This document shows positions 45,809 through 55,003 of a DNA stretch of 64,000 nucleotides, one piece after another. The notes under the pieces are model-generated. The model did no database searches, was not told the DNA's origin, and saw nothing but the letters and a program-made list of their open reading frames with translations. The stretch is from Paludibacteraceae bacterium (GTDB lineage: Bacteria; Bacteroidota; Bacteroidia; Bacteroidales; Paludibacteraceae), in assembly GCA_017467185.1 (NCBI GenBank), contig JAFTSS010000027.1, positions 62,001 to 126,000 on the forward strand, written 5' to 3'. Numbering within the stretch: position 1 is the stretch's first letter; the number at the start of each line of letters is the position of its first letter. The position numbers and the translations under genes are program-made.

Positions 45809-48505
45809 ATGAAGAAAATTTTACTCATGATGCTGTGTCTTGTCATAGGCTATGTAGCCTCAGCAGAGACTATCGTATCTGGTACAATTATCGATGAACA
45901 GGACCAACCTCTTATTGGTGGTTCGGTAATTGTTCTTGGCACGACACAAGGTACAAGTACAGACTTGGATGGTAGTTTTAAACTCACCGTTCGTGAAGGT
46001 GAAAAAATTCAAATCAGCTACTTGAACTACAAGACATTAACTTTTGATGTCGAAAAAAATCAGGCAACTCAAGATTTGGGTATTATCAAAATGAAGCCTG
46101 AAGTTATAGCTATGGAAGATATTGTTATCTCTCAATCTGTAGCTATACAACGCCGTACTCCTGTTGCTGTGGCTACAGTACCAGTACAAGAAATCGAATT
46201 AAAAATCGGTGGTCAAGAATTCCCTGAAGTTTTGAAATCTACACCAGGTGTTTATGTTACTAAAGACGGTGGTGGTTATGGCGACTCAAAAATCAATATG
46301 CGTGGCTTCAAATCTGCCAACGTCGCTGTAATGATCAATGGTGTGCCTGTCAACGACATGGAATGGGGCGGCCTTTATTGGTCAAACTGGGCTGGTTTGT
46401 CTGACGTAACACGATCTATGCAAACACAACGTGGTATAGGTGCATCTAAAATCTCTTCACCTTCAGTAGGTGGTACTATCAACATCGTAACCAACACTAT
46501 CGATGCTAAAAAAGGTGGTACAATATCTTATGGTGTCGGCAATGACGGAGCAAACACTATATCTGCAAGTTTCTCTACTGGTCTTATGGACAATGGTTGG
46601 GCTATGAGCGCACTTTTGGCTAAACGTTGGGGTAATGGCTATATTCAAGGTACTGGTTATAGTGCATATAACTGGTTTATTAACGTATCAAAACGTATAA
46701 ACGACAACCACCAACTCTCATTGACTGCTTTCGGTGCACCTCAAACTCACAATCAACGTAAGCCTCTATATGCTGGCCTTTCAATTGAAGAATGGGATAA
46801 AGTGGCTAAATGGACAGGTGAGAAAAACAAATATCGCTACAATGCTGTATATGGTTTTGACAACAATGGTAAAGAGCGTTCGTCAATGACTAACACTTAT
46901 CACAAACCTCAAATTTCGCTTAATCACCAATGGCAAATCGACCATAAATCATCATTATCTACAGCTCTTTATATGTCTATAGGTCGCGGTTCGGGCTATT
47001 CTGGTCAAGGTCGTACATCGGCATACCGCTCAATGTGGAACGGTTCGTCTAATGGTAAACTCCTCTACAATTTCCGTAAAGAAGATGGTACTTTCGACTA
47101 TGGTGCTATTCAAGACATGAATGCTGCCAGCGAAACTGGTTCTAACATGATTATGTCGAAATCAAACAACAACCACATGTGGTATGGTTTATTGTCAACA
47201 TACACCAACGAAATCCTCCCTGGATTGGAACTCTCAGCTGGTGTCGATGTACGTTACTATGTTGGTCAACACACTAACGAAATTATCGACCTTTATGATG
47301 GTGAGTATTTTATCGACGATGCTGACCGTAGAAACGTAAAACCAGAAAACAATATTGCTGCGTTAGACCCTAATTGGAAAAACGAAAAACTTACAGTTGG
47401 CGACATAGTATATCGCGACTACGATGGACACGTACACCAAGAAGGTGTGTTCGCTCAACTCGAATATAGCATCGATAAAGTAAACACATTCATATCTGGT
47501 TCTTTCTCTAACACTGGATACTGGCGTGTTGACCGCTTCTATTATGACGAAGCACACCAACGTTCTGAAACTATCAATTTCCTCGGATTTACTGTAAAAG
47601 CTGGTGCAAACTACAACGTTACCGATAAATCTAACTTATTCCTCAACTTAGGTTATATCTCACGTGCTCCATTCTTCTCAGGTGGCGCATTCTTGCAATC
47701 AACAACATCGCACATGACAAACCCTGATGCTGTTAACGAAAAAGTAGCATCTATTGAACTTGGCTATGGTCTTCATATCAAGAAATTCTCAATGAACATC
47801 AACGCATACTACACTAATTGGATGGATAAATCTGATGTTCGTTCAAAATTGATGTCTAATGGCGACTATGCACGTGTAAACCTCACTGGTATCGATGCTC
47901 GCCACACTGGTATCGAACTCGACTTCCGCTATAAACCAGCACGTTGGGTCAATATCACTGGTATGTTGTCATGGGGCGACTGGATTTGGTCAAGCAATGC
48001 TCGCGGTTACTACTACGACTCACAAGGTCAACCTATGACTGCTAAAATGGATGGTACTATAGCTTCTGGCATTATGGCTGAAGACCACGCTTGGATCGAA
48101 CTTGCTCAAAAAGGTGTTCACGTAGCTGGTTCGGCACAAACAACTGCTGCTGTAGGTGTCGATTTCTTCCCATTCAAAGGTTTACGCCTCAGTGCCGACT
48201 TCAACCTCTATGCTAACAACTATGCCGACTTCTATCTCGGTTCTACAGCTGTTGCCAACACTGTAACAACTGTCAACGACCCTTGGAAAATCCCAGTTGG
48301 CCACCAACTCGACCTTTCTGCAAGCTATGCTTTCAAAATTGGTAAAGTAAATGCTACTATCTTTGGTAATGTGAACAACTTGTACAACTATAACTACGTT
48401 ATGGATGCTCAGTGTGCTACCGACTCTAAAGGTTGGCAAGATTGCTACGCTGTTATGTACTCATTTGGTCGCACATACACTGTTCGTCTAAAAATTAGCT
48501 TCTAA
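45809..48505 (+). CDS. TonB-dependent outer-membrane receptor
   Basis: 898 residues from the second ATG, which gives the signal peptide MKKILLMMLCLVIGYVASA. A carboxypeptidase-regulatory-like domain (VSGTIIDEQDQPLIGGSVIVLGTTQGTSTDLDGSFKL) is followed by the plug (LKSTPGVYVTKDGGGYGDSKINMRGF) and a 22-strand-type barrel ending FGRTYTVRLKISF. It imports a substrate using TonB energy. The partner 8 bp downstream is a lipoprotein that is not a clear SusD, so the substrate is not obvious. No anti-sigma gene is adjacent. Confidence 0.92.
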   Translation: MKKILLMMLCLVIGYVASAETIVSGTIIDEQDQPLIGGSVIVLGTTQGTSTDLDGSFKLTVREGEKIQISYLNYKTLTFDVEKNQATQDLGIIKMKPEVIAMEDIVISQSVAIQRRTPVAVATVPVQEIELKIGGQEFPEVLKSTPGVYVTKDGGGYGDSKINMRGFKSANVAVMINGVPVNDMEWGGLYWSNWAGLSDVTRSMQTQRGIGASKISSPSVGGTINIVTNTIDAKKGGTISYGVGNDGANTISASFSTGLMDNGWAMSALLAKRWGNGYIQGTGYSAYNWFINVSKRINDNHQLSLTAFGAPQTHNQRKPLYAGLSIEEWDKVAKWTGEKNKYRYNAVYGFDNNGKERSSMTNTYHKPQISLNHQWQIDHKSSLSTALYMSIGRGSGYSGQGRTSAYRSMWNGSSNGKLLYNFRKEDGTFDYGAIQDMNAASETGSNMIMSKSNNNHMWYGLLSTYTNEILPGLELSAGVDVRYYVGQHTNEIIDLYDGEYFIDDADRRNVKPENNIAALDPNWKNEKLTVGDIVYRDYDGHVHQEGVFAQLEYSIDKVNTFISGSFSNTGYWRVDRFYYDEAHQRSETINFLGFTVKAGANYNVTDKSNLFLNLGYISRAPFFSGGAFLQSTTSHMTNPDAVNEKVASIELGYGLHIKKFSMNINAYYTNWMDKSDVRSKLMSNGDYARVNLTGIDARHTGIELDFRYKPARWVNITGMLSWGDWIWSSNARGYYYDSQGQPMTAKMDGTIASGIMAEDHAWIELAQKGVHVAGSAQTTAAVGVDFFPFKGLRLSADFNLYANNYADFYLGSTAVANTVTTVNDPWKIPVGHQLDLSASYAFKIGKVNATIFGNVNNLYNYNYVMDAQCATDSKGWQDCYAVMYSFGRTYTVRLKISF

Positions 48506-48513
48506 GAAATATT

Positions 48514-50607
48514 ATGACTATGAATAAAAATATAATAACAAAAATGCTTATTGCTGTAGTTGTTGCCCTATTGGGCTATGGTTGCGAAACCGACTACTTC
48601 AACAAGCACTATCTGCCTGATTATGAGAATTCAGGTGAGATTACAGATGTAAAAGAAATTACTCTTACTCTAACCAATGATGACTATGCTGCTATATCAA
48701 AAAATGCAGACAATAAGTCAATCGCTGAAACTCAAGGTGAAGAGGCTATCGCTGCTCTCACTGCTATTGGCAAAAATCATTATTTTGCAAATGCTGATGA
48801 AGTTGCAGCATATATGCCTGCATTCCTTGCTCAAAAATTCCCTGTTTTCGACAATGGTTCGCTTGCATTGATTACCTATACTATGGCTTTAGACGTTCCT
48901 GCTGATGTTGTAGCTATGAATGCTGCCACAGAATATACTCTTACAGAGGACGACTATAAAACTATTTGGGAATCAGACGTAGATTACGCCAATGCCGTAA
49001 CTCCTAAAACTATCAATAAACTCAAATCGGTACTCCCTATTGCCGAAGGTGCTAACGATGGAGATTATGTTGTTGTTACATACAACTACTCTACCGATGA
49101 ACCTCAAAAAGAAGAAGAGGAACCAAATCCTAACCCTAATCCAAATCCTAACCCAGATCCGGATCCAGAACCAGAAAAATATACTAAAGTACTCGGCTCT
49201 GCTGTATTAGGCGACAACGTTGAGATTAAAGGTTACATCGCTGCTTTATCTGCACAAGGTCCAATCCTCAACGATGCTGGTGGTTCTATTCTTTTATATA
49301 AAACTACTGGCGTTGAAATCGGCGACGAAGTAACCGTATCTGGTACTATATCTTCATACAACAAAGGTTTCCAAATTGCTTCTGCTATAGTCGAAAAAAC
49401 TGGTTCTACTACTGTTACATATCCAGAACCTATCGACCTCACTGGTGCCAAAATAGACGAACTTCTTACTACTCGTACAGAAGACGACTATGCCTACTAT
49501 GCTAAAATGAGCGGTACTGTAGTTGTTAATGGCAACTACTTCAACTTCAAAGTTCCTGGCGCCGAAACTGCCATGGGTAGCGTATATGGTGCAACTGACG
49601 AAGTTAAAGCGGCTCTCTCTGACGGCATGGAATGCACTCTATATGGCTACTTCTGCTCTATTTCAGGTGGCAAATACATCAACATCATCGTCACTTCTAT
49701 CGAGCCAAAAGCAGCTGCTGTAGCCCAAAAACGCGCTCTCAATGTTAAAAGTGAAAAACAATATGCTTACTTCCGCCTCGAAGGTGGCAAATATGTAGAT
49801 TGCAATGTTGAAGCCGTACAACCAGCCGACTACACAGCTATGGGTCAAGGCTATGGCAACTTCACTAACCCAACACAAGACAATTATTTACCATCATTCC
49901 TTGACGAAAAACACCCTTATGCTCAAGTTGATGATAAAGTATATGTTGGCTATCGTTGCTATGCTAGTGGTGCTACAACTTGGCGAGTTGACGAATATGT
50001 GTTCACTGGCACATGGACAAAAACAATCTACTTCACTGAAAAAACTGACCAATTCCGTAAAGATGCTGGTGTATGGAACATCGACCGTACTTTAGAACTC
50101 GACTTTACAAATACTTCAAGTGCCGATACTAAAGCATTCTATCAATATTGCGTAAACTGGGTTTACGATAATAAAGACGTTCCACTCGGTGCACCTGCTC
50201 GCGATAACGAAGGTGAAATCATCTCTACCGAAATCGTACTTATCGATGGTCAAAAACCTGCAGGCAACTATTGGGTATCAAACTATGGTAACAACGAGTT
50301 CTATACTGGTGCTTCTGCATACTATGGCAATATGGACTGGCGTCCATCTGCTGTTAAATCTGGTTTCGTTGCTGCTGGTATGGACAATCTCAACGATGAC
50401 GAAATATTGGCTAAACTCAAAGAACATAGCACAGAAGTATTTGCTGTGGTTCTTGGCTATATGTACCCTGAAATGACTCCAGAAGAGTATAAAAAGGTTG
50501 TAATCAAAGTTTATTCTTATGGTCCTAATAAAAACTATTCATTCACATTTGATGTTACCGACAAAGGCACATTCGCTTACACAGCCGACTCACTCACAGA
50601 GTTCTAA
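48514..50607 (+). CDS. Surface lipoprotein with OB-fold-like domain, partner of the TonB receptor
   Basis: 697 residues, lipoprotein signal LLGYGC. Residues about 20-200 form an all-polar domain (YAAISKNADNKS...). A linker of repeated NPNPNPNP-DPDPEPE separates it from an OB-fold-like domain (VLGSAVLGDNVEIKGYIAALSAQGPILNDAGGSILLY..GDEVTVSGTISSYNKGFQIA). The C-terminal third is rich in Y and W (YWVSNYGNNEFYTGASAYYGNMDWRPS). The start could also be the ATG six bases on. It is 8 bp after the receptor gene and surely co-transcribed. It probably captures the ligand at the surface. Confidence 0.8.
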   Translation: MTMNKNIITKMLIAVVVALLGYGCETDYFNKHYLPDYENSGEITDVKEITLTLTNDDYAAISKNADNKSIAETQGEEAIAALTAIGKNHYFANADEVAAYMPAFLAQKFPVFDNGSLALITYTMALDVPADVVAMNAATEYTLTEDDYKTIWESDVDYANAVTPKTINKLKSVLPIAEGANDGDYVVVTYNYSTDEPQKEEEEPNPNPNPNPNPDPDPEPEKYTKVLGSAVLGDNVEIKGYIAALSAQGPILNDAGGSILLYKTTGVEIGDEVTVSGTISSYNKGFQIASAIVEKTGSTTVTYPEPIDLTGAKIDELLTTRTEDDYAYYAKMSGTVVVNGNYFNFKVPGAETAMGSVYGATDEVKAALSDGMECTLYGYFCSISGGKYINIIVTSIEPKAAAVAQKRALNVKSEKQYAYFRLEGGKYVDCNVEAVQPADYTAMGQGYGNFTNPTQDNYLPSFLDEKHPYAQVDDKVYVGYRCYASGATTWRVDEYVFTGTWTKTIYFTEKTDQFRKDAGVWNIDRTLELDFTNTSSADTKAFYQYCVNWVYDNKDVPLGAPARDNEGEIISTEIVLIDGQKPAGNYWVSNYGNNEFYTGASAYYGNMDWRPSAVKSGFVAAGMDNLNDDEILAKLKEHSTEVFAVVLGYMYPEMTPEEYKKVVIKVYSYGPNKNYSFTFDVTDKGTFAYTADSLTEF

Positions 50608-50625
50608 TCAGTAAATAATTCAAAT

Positions 50626-50668
50626 AAAAAACTGCATCGTAATTCACTTTACAATGCAGTTTTTTTTT
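50626..50668 (+). terminator. Terminator of the TonB receptor operon
   Basis: ACTGCATCGTAA (50631-50642) pairs with TTACAATGCAGT (50649-50660), one mismatch, then eight T. Confidence 0.9.
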
Positions 50669-50674
50669 ATAAAT

Positions 50675-50902
50675 TAACGTCAATTCTATATAGAACACCG
50701 CAGGGCATCTGTGTCATCCGTAAAAAGTTTTTTTACGTATCAAAAAAGCAAATTCAACAAAAATCATCCAAATGTAGGGACACAGCGTGCTGTGTCCTAT
50801 CGGTCATCAGACCGAAAACCAAAAAAACAAAGTTCAAAGACCATAGGCCCCATATCATCCGTGCCTCCCGTGTGAAATAAAAGTTATATCGAACTCACGT
50901 TA
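50675..50902. mobile_element. MITE-like element, family 1 (copy with REP palindrome)
   Basis: Left end TAACGTCAATTCTATATAG, right end TTATATCGAACTCACGTTA; 15 of 19 positions are complementary. The interior has ATCTGTGTCATCCGTAAAAAG, the REP palindrome GGACACAGCGTGCTGTGTCC (50778-50797) and a CCGTGCCTCCCGTGTGAAATAA stretch related to 60260-60290. Confidence 0.78.
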
Positions 50903-51030
50903 TTTTATATAGTTTTTCAAGATACCTCCAAGATAGCTCCAAGATGGGTTAAAAAAAACACCTACTAAAATACAATAAGCCCCCCCAAAAAAAACACACC
51001 CTCCAATGCATTGGCACGACCACCTCGTAG

Positions 51031-51050
51031 GGACACGGCATGCCGTGTCC
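51031..51050. repeat. REP palindrome
   Basis: GGACACGGCATGCCGTGTCC, a perfect 20-bp palindrome preceded by CGTAG as in the RAYT array. Upstream, 50903-51030 holds a C7 run near 50983 and no gene. Confidence 0.85.
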
Positions 51051-51069
51051 GCAAAAACTCACCCAAACC

Positions 51070-51101
51070 CTTGCCTATATAAAAAACATTTAGTACCTTT
51101 G
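51070..51101 (+). promoter_or_regulatory. Promoter of structured RNA 1
   Basis: CTTG 51070-51073, 20 bp, TACCTTTG 51094-51101, predicting transcription from about 51108. Confidence 0.8.
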
Positions 51102-51107
51102 CAACGT

Positions 51108-51416
51108 AAATGAGCCCACGCGTAGGGATGAGCGATGAATTGTCGTTGAGGGTGGGATGTTTACAAGACATATTTATATATAAGGCGTCATATAACGCTT
51201 TGACTTGGCTTCACGAATCTGGTAAATTCATTAAAGCACCAAGACATAGCAGCATATTGATGACCTCGGGATATGTATATCCATGTACATGCTACACTTC
51301 TATAGGTGGCGTGTGTTCATACATATCAGCGTGGGCTTCAGTATTGCTTGTTCGGTGCGAAGGCAATACCAGAGCCTGTGAAGCGGAACAGCAATAATGC
51401 GAGTCCCGCTTTTTTT
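51108..51416 (+). ncRNA. Structured non-coding RNA 1 (paralogue of the RNA at 63253)
   Basis: A transcript of about 310 nt is bounded by a Bacteroidetes promoter and an intrinsic terminator. The 3' domain is a bulged hairpin: GTGGGCTTC (51331-51339) pairs with GAGTCCCGC (51401-51409). Inside it, TATTGC pairs with GCAATA and TGTTC with GAACA, around a loop containing GGTGCGAAGGCAATACCAGA. A U7 tract follows. 5' hairpins include CCCAC/GTGGG enclosing AGCGAT/GTCGTT, and CTTGG/CCAAG. The loop core (GGT..GCGAAG..ACCAGA), TATTGCTT and GTTC/TCCC positions recur in the second RNA. The architecture recalls 6S RNA and the Bacteroidales-1 motif; identity is unproven. The 95-residue ORF across it is considered spurious. 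Confidence 0.7.
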
Positions 51417-51464
51417 GTATCCTTCAATAAATTATATTATTAATTTTTTTAAAATTTTTATTTT

Positions 51465-52106
51465 ATGAAACATTTAAAATTCTTTTTCGGTGCATTAATT
51501 ATTGTATTATTTGCATCTTGTTCTCAAAAAGTAGCCTACACTATTGTTCATCAACAACCCAGTCAAGAATTTGCTGGTAATAAATTCGATGAGTTCAAAG
51601 GCAAAACAGTAAATGAAATTATGAGGGAAATGTCAGTTCCAAATCGAGAAATGGAAGATGGTGCCGGTGGTAAAATTTTAATCTATGAAGATATAAAATT
51701 TGTTACAACCTCATCAAACACGCATAGTACACATTCAACTTCAGCATCTTATGGCTCAGCTGTCGCAGGATATAATTATAGAGGCAATCCACAAATAAAT
51801 AGTAATGCTTATGGTTCTTCTTCTACAACTAATACCGATAGAGGAAAATCTGTATCAGAAGAACAAAAAAAATATGTTAATTTCTTTATCAATCCAAACG
51901 GTGTATGCTATGATGTAAAAGCAAATTATGGTGATTTATATAAAAGAATACCAGGCAAATATCAAACATGCCTAAGACGAGAAGTAAATCCTCTAGGTCT
52001 TTTGTGGTTTTTAGTCCCTCCTGTAGGATTAGTATATGGTATTTACTATCTTGCAATGGATGGAAAGCCTATTAAAAATAGTTGTGGAAATATTTATGAA
52101 GAATAA
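51465..52106 (+). CDS. Hypothetical lipoprotein
   Basis: 213 residues, lipobox LFASC. The N-terminal part (FDEFKGKTVNEIMREMSVPNREMEDGAGGKILIYED) resembles the small BamE/SmpA-like fold seen in several lipoproteins. A serine/threonine/asparagine-rich stretch follows (TSSNTHSTHSTSASYGSA), and the C-terminus has a hydrophobic segment (LGLLWFLVPPVGLVYGIYYLA). No specific function. Separated from RNA 1 by 48 bp with no promoter seen, so it could be read through from it. Confidence 0.65.
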   Translation: MKHLKFFFGALIIVLFASCSQKVAYTIVHQQPSQEFAGNKFDEFKGKTVNEIMREMSVPNREMEDGAGGKILIYEDIKFVTTSSNTHSTHSTSASYGSAVAGYNYRGNPQINSNAYGSSSTTNTDRGKSVSEEQKKYVNFFINPNGVCYDVKANYGDLYKRIPGKYQTCLRREVNPLGLLWFLVPPVGLVYGIYYLAMDGKPIKNSCGNIYEE

Positions 52107-52130
52107 TCATAATTAAATATCTATCAAATT

Positions 52131-52166
52131 CGCCGCACAATACTATTTGATTGTGTGGCGTTTTTT
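52131..52166 (+). terminator. Terminator of the lipoprotein gene
   Basis: CGCCGCACAAT (52131-52141) pairs with ATTGTGTGGCG (52150-52160), one G-T pair, then TTTTTT. Confidence 0.88.
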
Positions 52167-52835
52167 GTTCGCCCTCTTCGAGGACGGGGAGAGAGAGGTT
52201 GTTATCTATCCGCAGGTAACCTCCCGATGGTCGGTCACGCAGCGGTTATGCATAATTCGCCCTCTTCGAGGACTTTATATACTCAAAAAACTATTAAATC
52301 TAGAGAAAAACAACCTCATAGAGGTGAAAATTGGATTGAGAGAGAACAGAACTAAGCTTGCTTAAGTTCTGCCGAACGTGAACAATTTGAACATAGTCAA
52401 AGATTACAGGCAGGGGTGTGAGCCCCTGATAAGAATCATATGCAAAATAAACACAGTAGGTGCGACAGAGACAATAACTATAAATCACTAATATATAACT
52501 CTGTCACCCCTTCGGGGTTTATTGTGTAATAAAACATCATACCGGGGGTTAACACCCCCGTCTGTATTCTGCCGTCCCTATGGGACTTTTTATAAAACAT
52601 CATACCATGGGGTTACACCCCCGTCTATGATATATCACTCCTACGGAGTTTATTTTATCTGACAGCAATGTTGCAAAACATAACATCTTACCTGGTTAAC
52701 ACCCCCCATCTATGTTCTTGCGTCCCTCCGGGACTTTCACTATAATTACTCTTTCTCACGTGTGATTGGAGTAATCTCTTTACGAGCTTCTGGGACTTTT
52801 TATAAAACATATCCTATGATTTACTCCCCTATTAA
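52165..52835. repeat. Cluster of REP-like hairpins (second REP type)
   Basis: Two hairpin kinds alternate. Type a: CGGGGGTTAACACCCCCG (52543-52560), CCATGGGGTTACACCCCCG (52606-52623), CCTGGTTAACACCCCCC (52691-52707). Type b: ACCCCTTCGGGGT (52507-52519), GTCCCTATGGGAC (52574-52586), CTCCTACGGAG (52639-52649), GTCCCTCCGGGAC (52722-52734). ATAAAACATCATACC links them. TTCGCCCTCTTCGAGGAC is repeated at about 52168 and 52256. No gene is seen; short ORFs here are repeat translations. Confidence 0.8.
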
Positions 52836-52876
52836 AAAATCTCCCCTATTCATACCAAATATTCAAGTTTTTTTTG

Positions 52877-52884
52877 TACATTTG
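52877..52884 (+). promoter_or_regulatory. aspS promoter -7 element
   Basis: TACATTTG, about 105 bp before the aspS ATG. A short AGTGTAT heptamer repeat lies between (52908-52922). Confidence 0.65.
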
Positions 52885-52990
52885 CAAGTTAAATAAATGT
52901 ATAATGAGTAGTGTATAGTGTATAGAGAAATGCGCGACACTAATGCTATAATTAACAGACAAATAACAAATAAAATTATATACCGAAATT

Positions 52991-54739
52991 ATGTTTAGAA
53001 CTCACACATGTGGCGAACTTCGCCTCGCTAATCTTGGCGAGAATGTTACTCTCGCTGGTTGGGTGCAACGCACTCGTAAAATGGGTGGTATGACTTTTGT
53101 TGACCTCCGCGACCGTTATGGTCTTACTCAATTGGTATTTAATAATGAAGTGAATGCTGAACTTTGCGAAAAGGCAAATCACCTTGGTCGTGAATATGTG
53201 CTTCAAGTACGCGGTACTGTGGCTGAACGTTCGGCTAAAAACAATAAAGTGGCTACTGGCGACATCGAAATCATTGTAAATGAGATGACTGTGCTTAATG
53301 TATCGGCTACTCCTCCTTTCACTATCGAGGACGAAACTGACGGTGGCGACGACATCCGTATGCAATATCGCTACCTCGACCTTCGTCGTAACTCGGTGCG
53401 CGCTAACCTCGAACTTCGCCACAAAATGGCATTTGAAGTACGTCGTTATCTTGATGCTCAAGGCTTTATCGAAGTGGAAACTCCTGTGCTCATCAAATCT
53501 ACTCCAGAGGGTGCACGCGACTTCGTGGTGCCAAGCCGCATGAATCAAGGTCAGTTCTATGCCCTACCTCAATCGCCTCAAACATTCAAACAATTGTTGA
53601 TGGTTAGCGGTTTCGACCGTTATTTCCAAATCGTGAAATGTTTCCGCGACGAGGACCTTCGTGCTGACCGTCAACCTGAGTTTACGCAAATCGACTGCGA
53701 AATGAGTTTCGTTAAACAAGAGGATGTTATCCAAATGTTTGAAGGCATGAGCCGTCATTTGTTCCGTGAAATCAAAGGTATCGAACTCGATGCGTTCCCT
53801 CGCATGACTTGGCACGATGCTATGAAATATTATGGTTCAGACAAACCTGATACTCGTTTCGAAATGCGTTTTGTTGAGTTGATGGATGTGTTGAAAGGTC
53901 ATGGTTTCTCGGTATTCGACTCGGCTGAATATATAGGTGGTATCTGTGCTAAAGGTGCTGCAACTTATACTCGTAAACAACTCGATGCCCTCACCGATTT
54001 TGTGAAACGTCCTCAAATCGGCGCAAAAGGTATGGTTTATGCTCGCGTTGAGGCTGATGGTAACGTGAAATCAAGCGTTGACAAATTCTATACACAAGAG
54101 GTACTTCAACAACTTCGCGCAGCTATGAATGCTGAACCAGGCGACCTTATCCTCATTCTTTCGGGCGACAATGCTAACAAAACTCGCAAACAATTGTGCG
54201 AACTTCGTCTTGAAATGGGTAGCCAACTCGGATTGCGCGACAAAAACAACTACTCTTGCCTTTGGGTTGTTGACTTCCCTCTCTTTGAGTGGAGCGAAGA
54301 GGACCAACGCTTCTATGCTATGCACCACCCATTTACATCGCCTAAACCAGAGGATATTCCATTGTTAGACACCGACCCAGGTGCTGTACGTGCAAATGCT
54401 TACGATATGGTTATCAACGGTGTTGAAGTTGGTGGTGGTTCTATCCGTATCTACAACAGCGAATTGCAACACAAAATGTTTGAATTGCTTGGCTTCACAC
54501 CAGAAAAAGCTGAAGAACAATTTGGTTTCTTGATGAATGCGTTCAAATTTGGTGCACCTCCTCATGGTGGTTTGGCTTATGGTCTCGACCGTTTCGTATC
54601 ATTGTTCGCAGGTCTTGACTCAATCCGCGACTGTATCGCATTCCCTAAAAACAATGCAGGTCGCGACGTTATGATTGATGCTCCATCGGCAATCGACGAC
54701 GTACAACTCAAAGAACTCTGTTTGAATATCACACTTTAA
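52991..54739 (+). CDS. aspS: Aspartyl-tRNA synthetase
   Basis: 582 residues, bacterial class II type. N-terminal OB anticodon domain ([26 protein letters not shown]). Motif 2 is [24 protein letters not shown]. The bacterial GAD insert occupies about residues 290-400. Motif 3 is [15 protein letters not shown]. Charges tRNA(Asp). Complete and of normal length. Confidence 0.97.
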   Translation: MFRTHTCGELRLANLGENVTLAGWVQRTRKMGGMTFVDLRDRYGLTQLVFNNEVNAELCEKANHLGREYVLQVRGTVAERSAKNNKVATGDIEIIVNEMTVLNVSATPPFTIEDETDGGDDIRMQYRYLDLRRNSVRANLELRHKMAFEVRRYLDAQGFIEVETPVLIKSTPEGARDFVVPSRMNQGQFYALPQSPQTFKQLLMVSGFDRYFQIVKCFRDEDLRADRQPEFTQIDCEMSFVKQEDVIQMFEGMSRHLFREIKGIELDAFPRMTWHDAMKYYGSDKPDTRFEMRFVELMDVLKGHGFSVFDSAEYIGGICAKGAATYTRKQLDALTDFVKRPQIGAKGMVYARVEADGNVKSSVDKFYTQEVLQQLRAAMNAEPGDLILILSGDNANKTRKQLCELRLEMGSQLGLRDKNNYSCLWVVDFPLFEWSEEDQRFYAMHHPFTSPKPEDIPLLDTDPGAVRANAYDMVINGVEVGGGSIRIYNSELQHKMFELLGFTPEKAEEQFGFLMNAFKFGAPPHGGLAYGLDRFVSLFAGLDSIRDCIAFPKNNAGRDVMIDAPSAIDDVQLKELCLNITL

Positions 54740-54748
54740 AAAATATAC

Positions 54749-54987
54749 TTTTAACATAAGTACAGAATTAATTTACAAGTTTACAAATTATAATCTGTAT
54801 TTCTAACCATATCAGGATAACTACTTTTTTAAGTACAAAAATTATGTACTTATATTAAAAGAGAATTATGTACTTCTGTTAAAAAATTACAAGGCATGTA
54901 CTTAAAAAAACAAAAATATCCTGCTAAAACAATTCAAGTGCAGAGGATTTAATTATCCTATAAATATATTTTGTACTTCTGTTAAAA
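54749..54987. mobile_element. MITE-like element, family 2 (second copy)
   Basis: Left TTTTAACATAAGTACA (54749-54764), right TTGTACTTCTGTTAAAA (54971-54987), complementary at 15 of 16 positions. The first about 160 bp match the ybaK-side element (AATTTACAAGTTTACAAATTA, AAAATTATGTACTTATATTA). An extra internal copy of GTACTTCTGTTAAAA lies near 54874. It forms the whole gltX leader. Confidence 0.78.
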
Positions 54988-55003
54988 CAAAAAAAATAAA
55001 TCT

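Noticed and set aside
51110-51397. 95-codon ORF across structured RNA 1
   Set aside because: It begins a few bases after the promoter, has no recognisable domain, and the same DNA folds into conserved hairpins shared with the RNA at 63253, whose ORF is different and shorter.
51331-51416. SRP RNA, RNase P or tmRNA for RNA 1
   Set aside because: No GGAA tetraloop with AGCAGC, no GAGGAAAGTCC core, no alanyl acceptor or CCA end. 6S-like remains possible.
52147-52365. Short plus-strand ORFs after the lipoprotein terminator
   Set aside because: They translate hairpin repeats and the repeated CGCCCTCTTCGAGGAC block.
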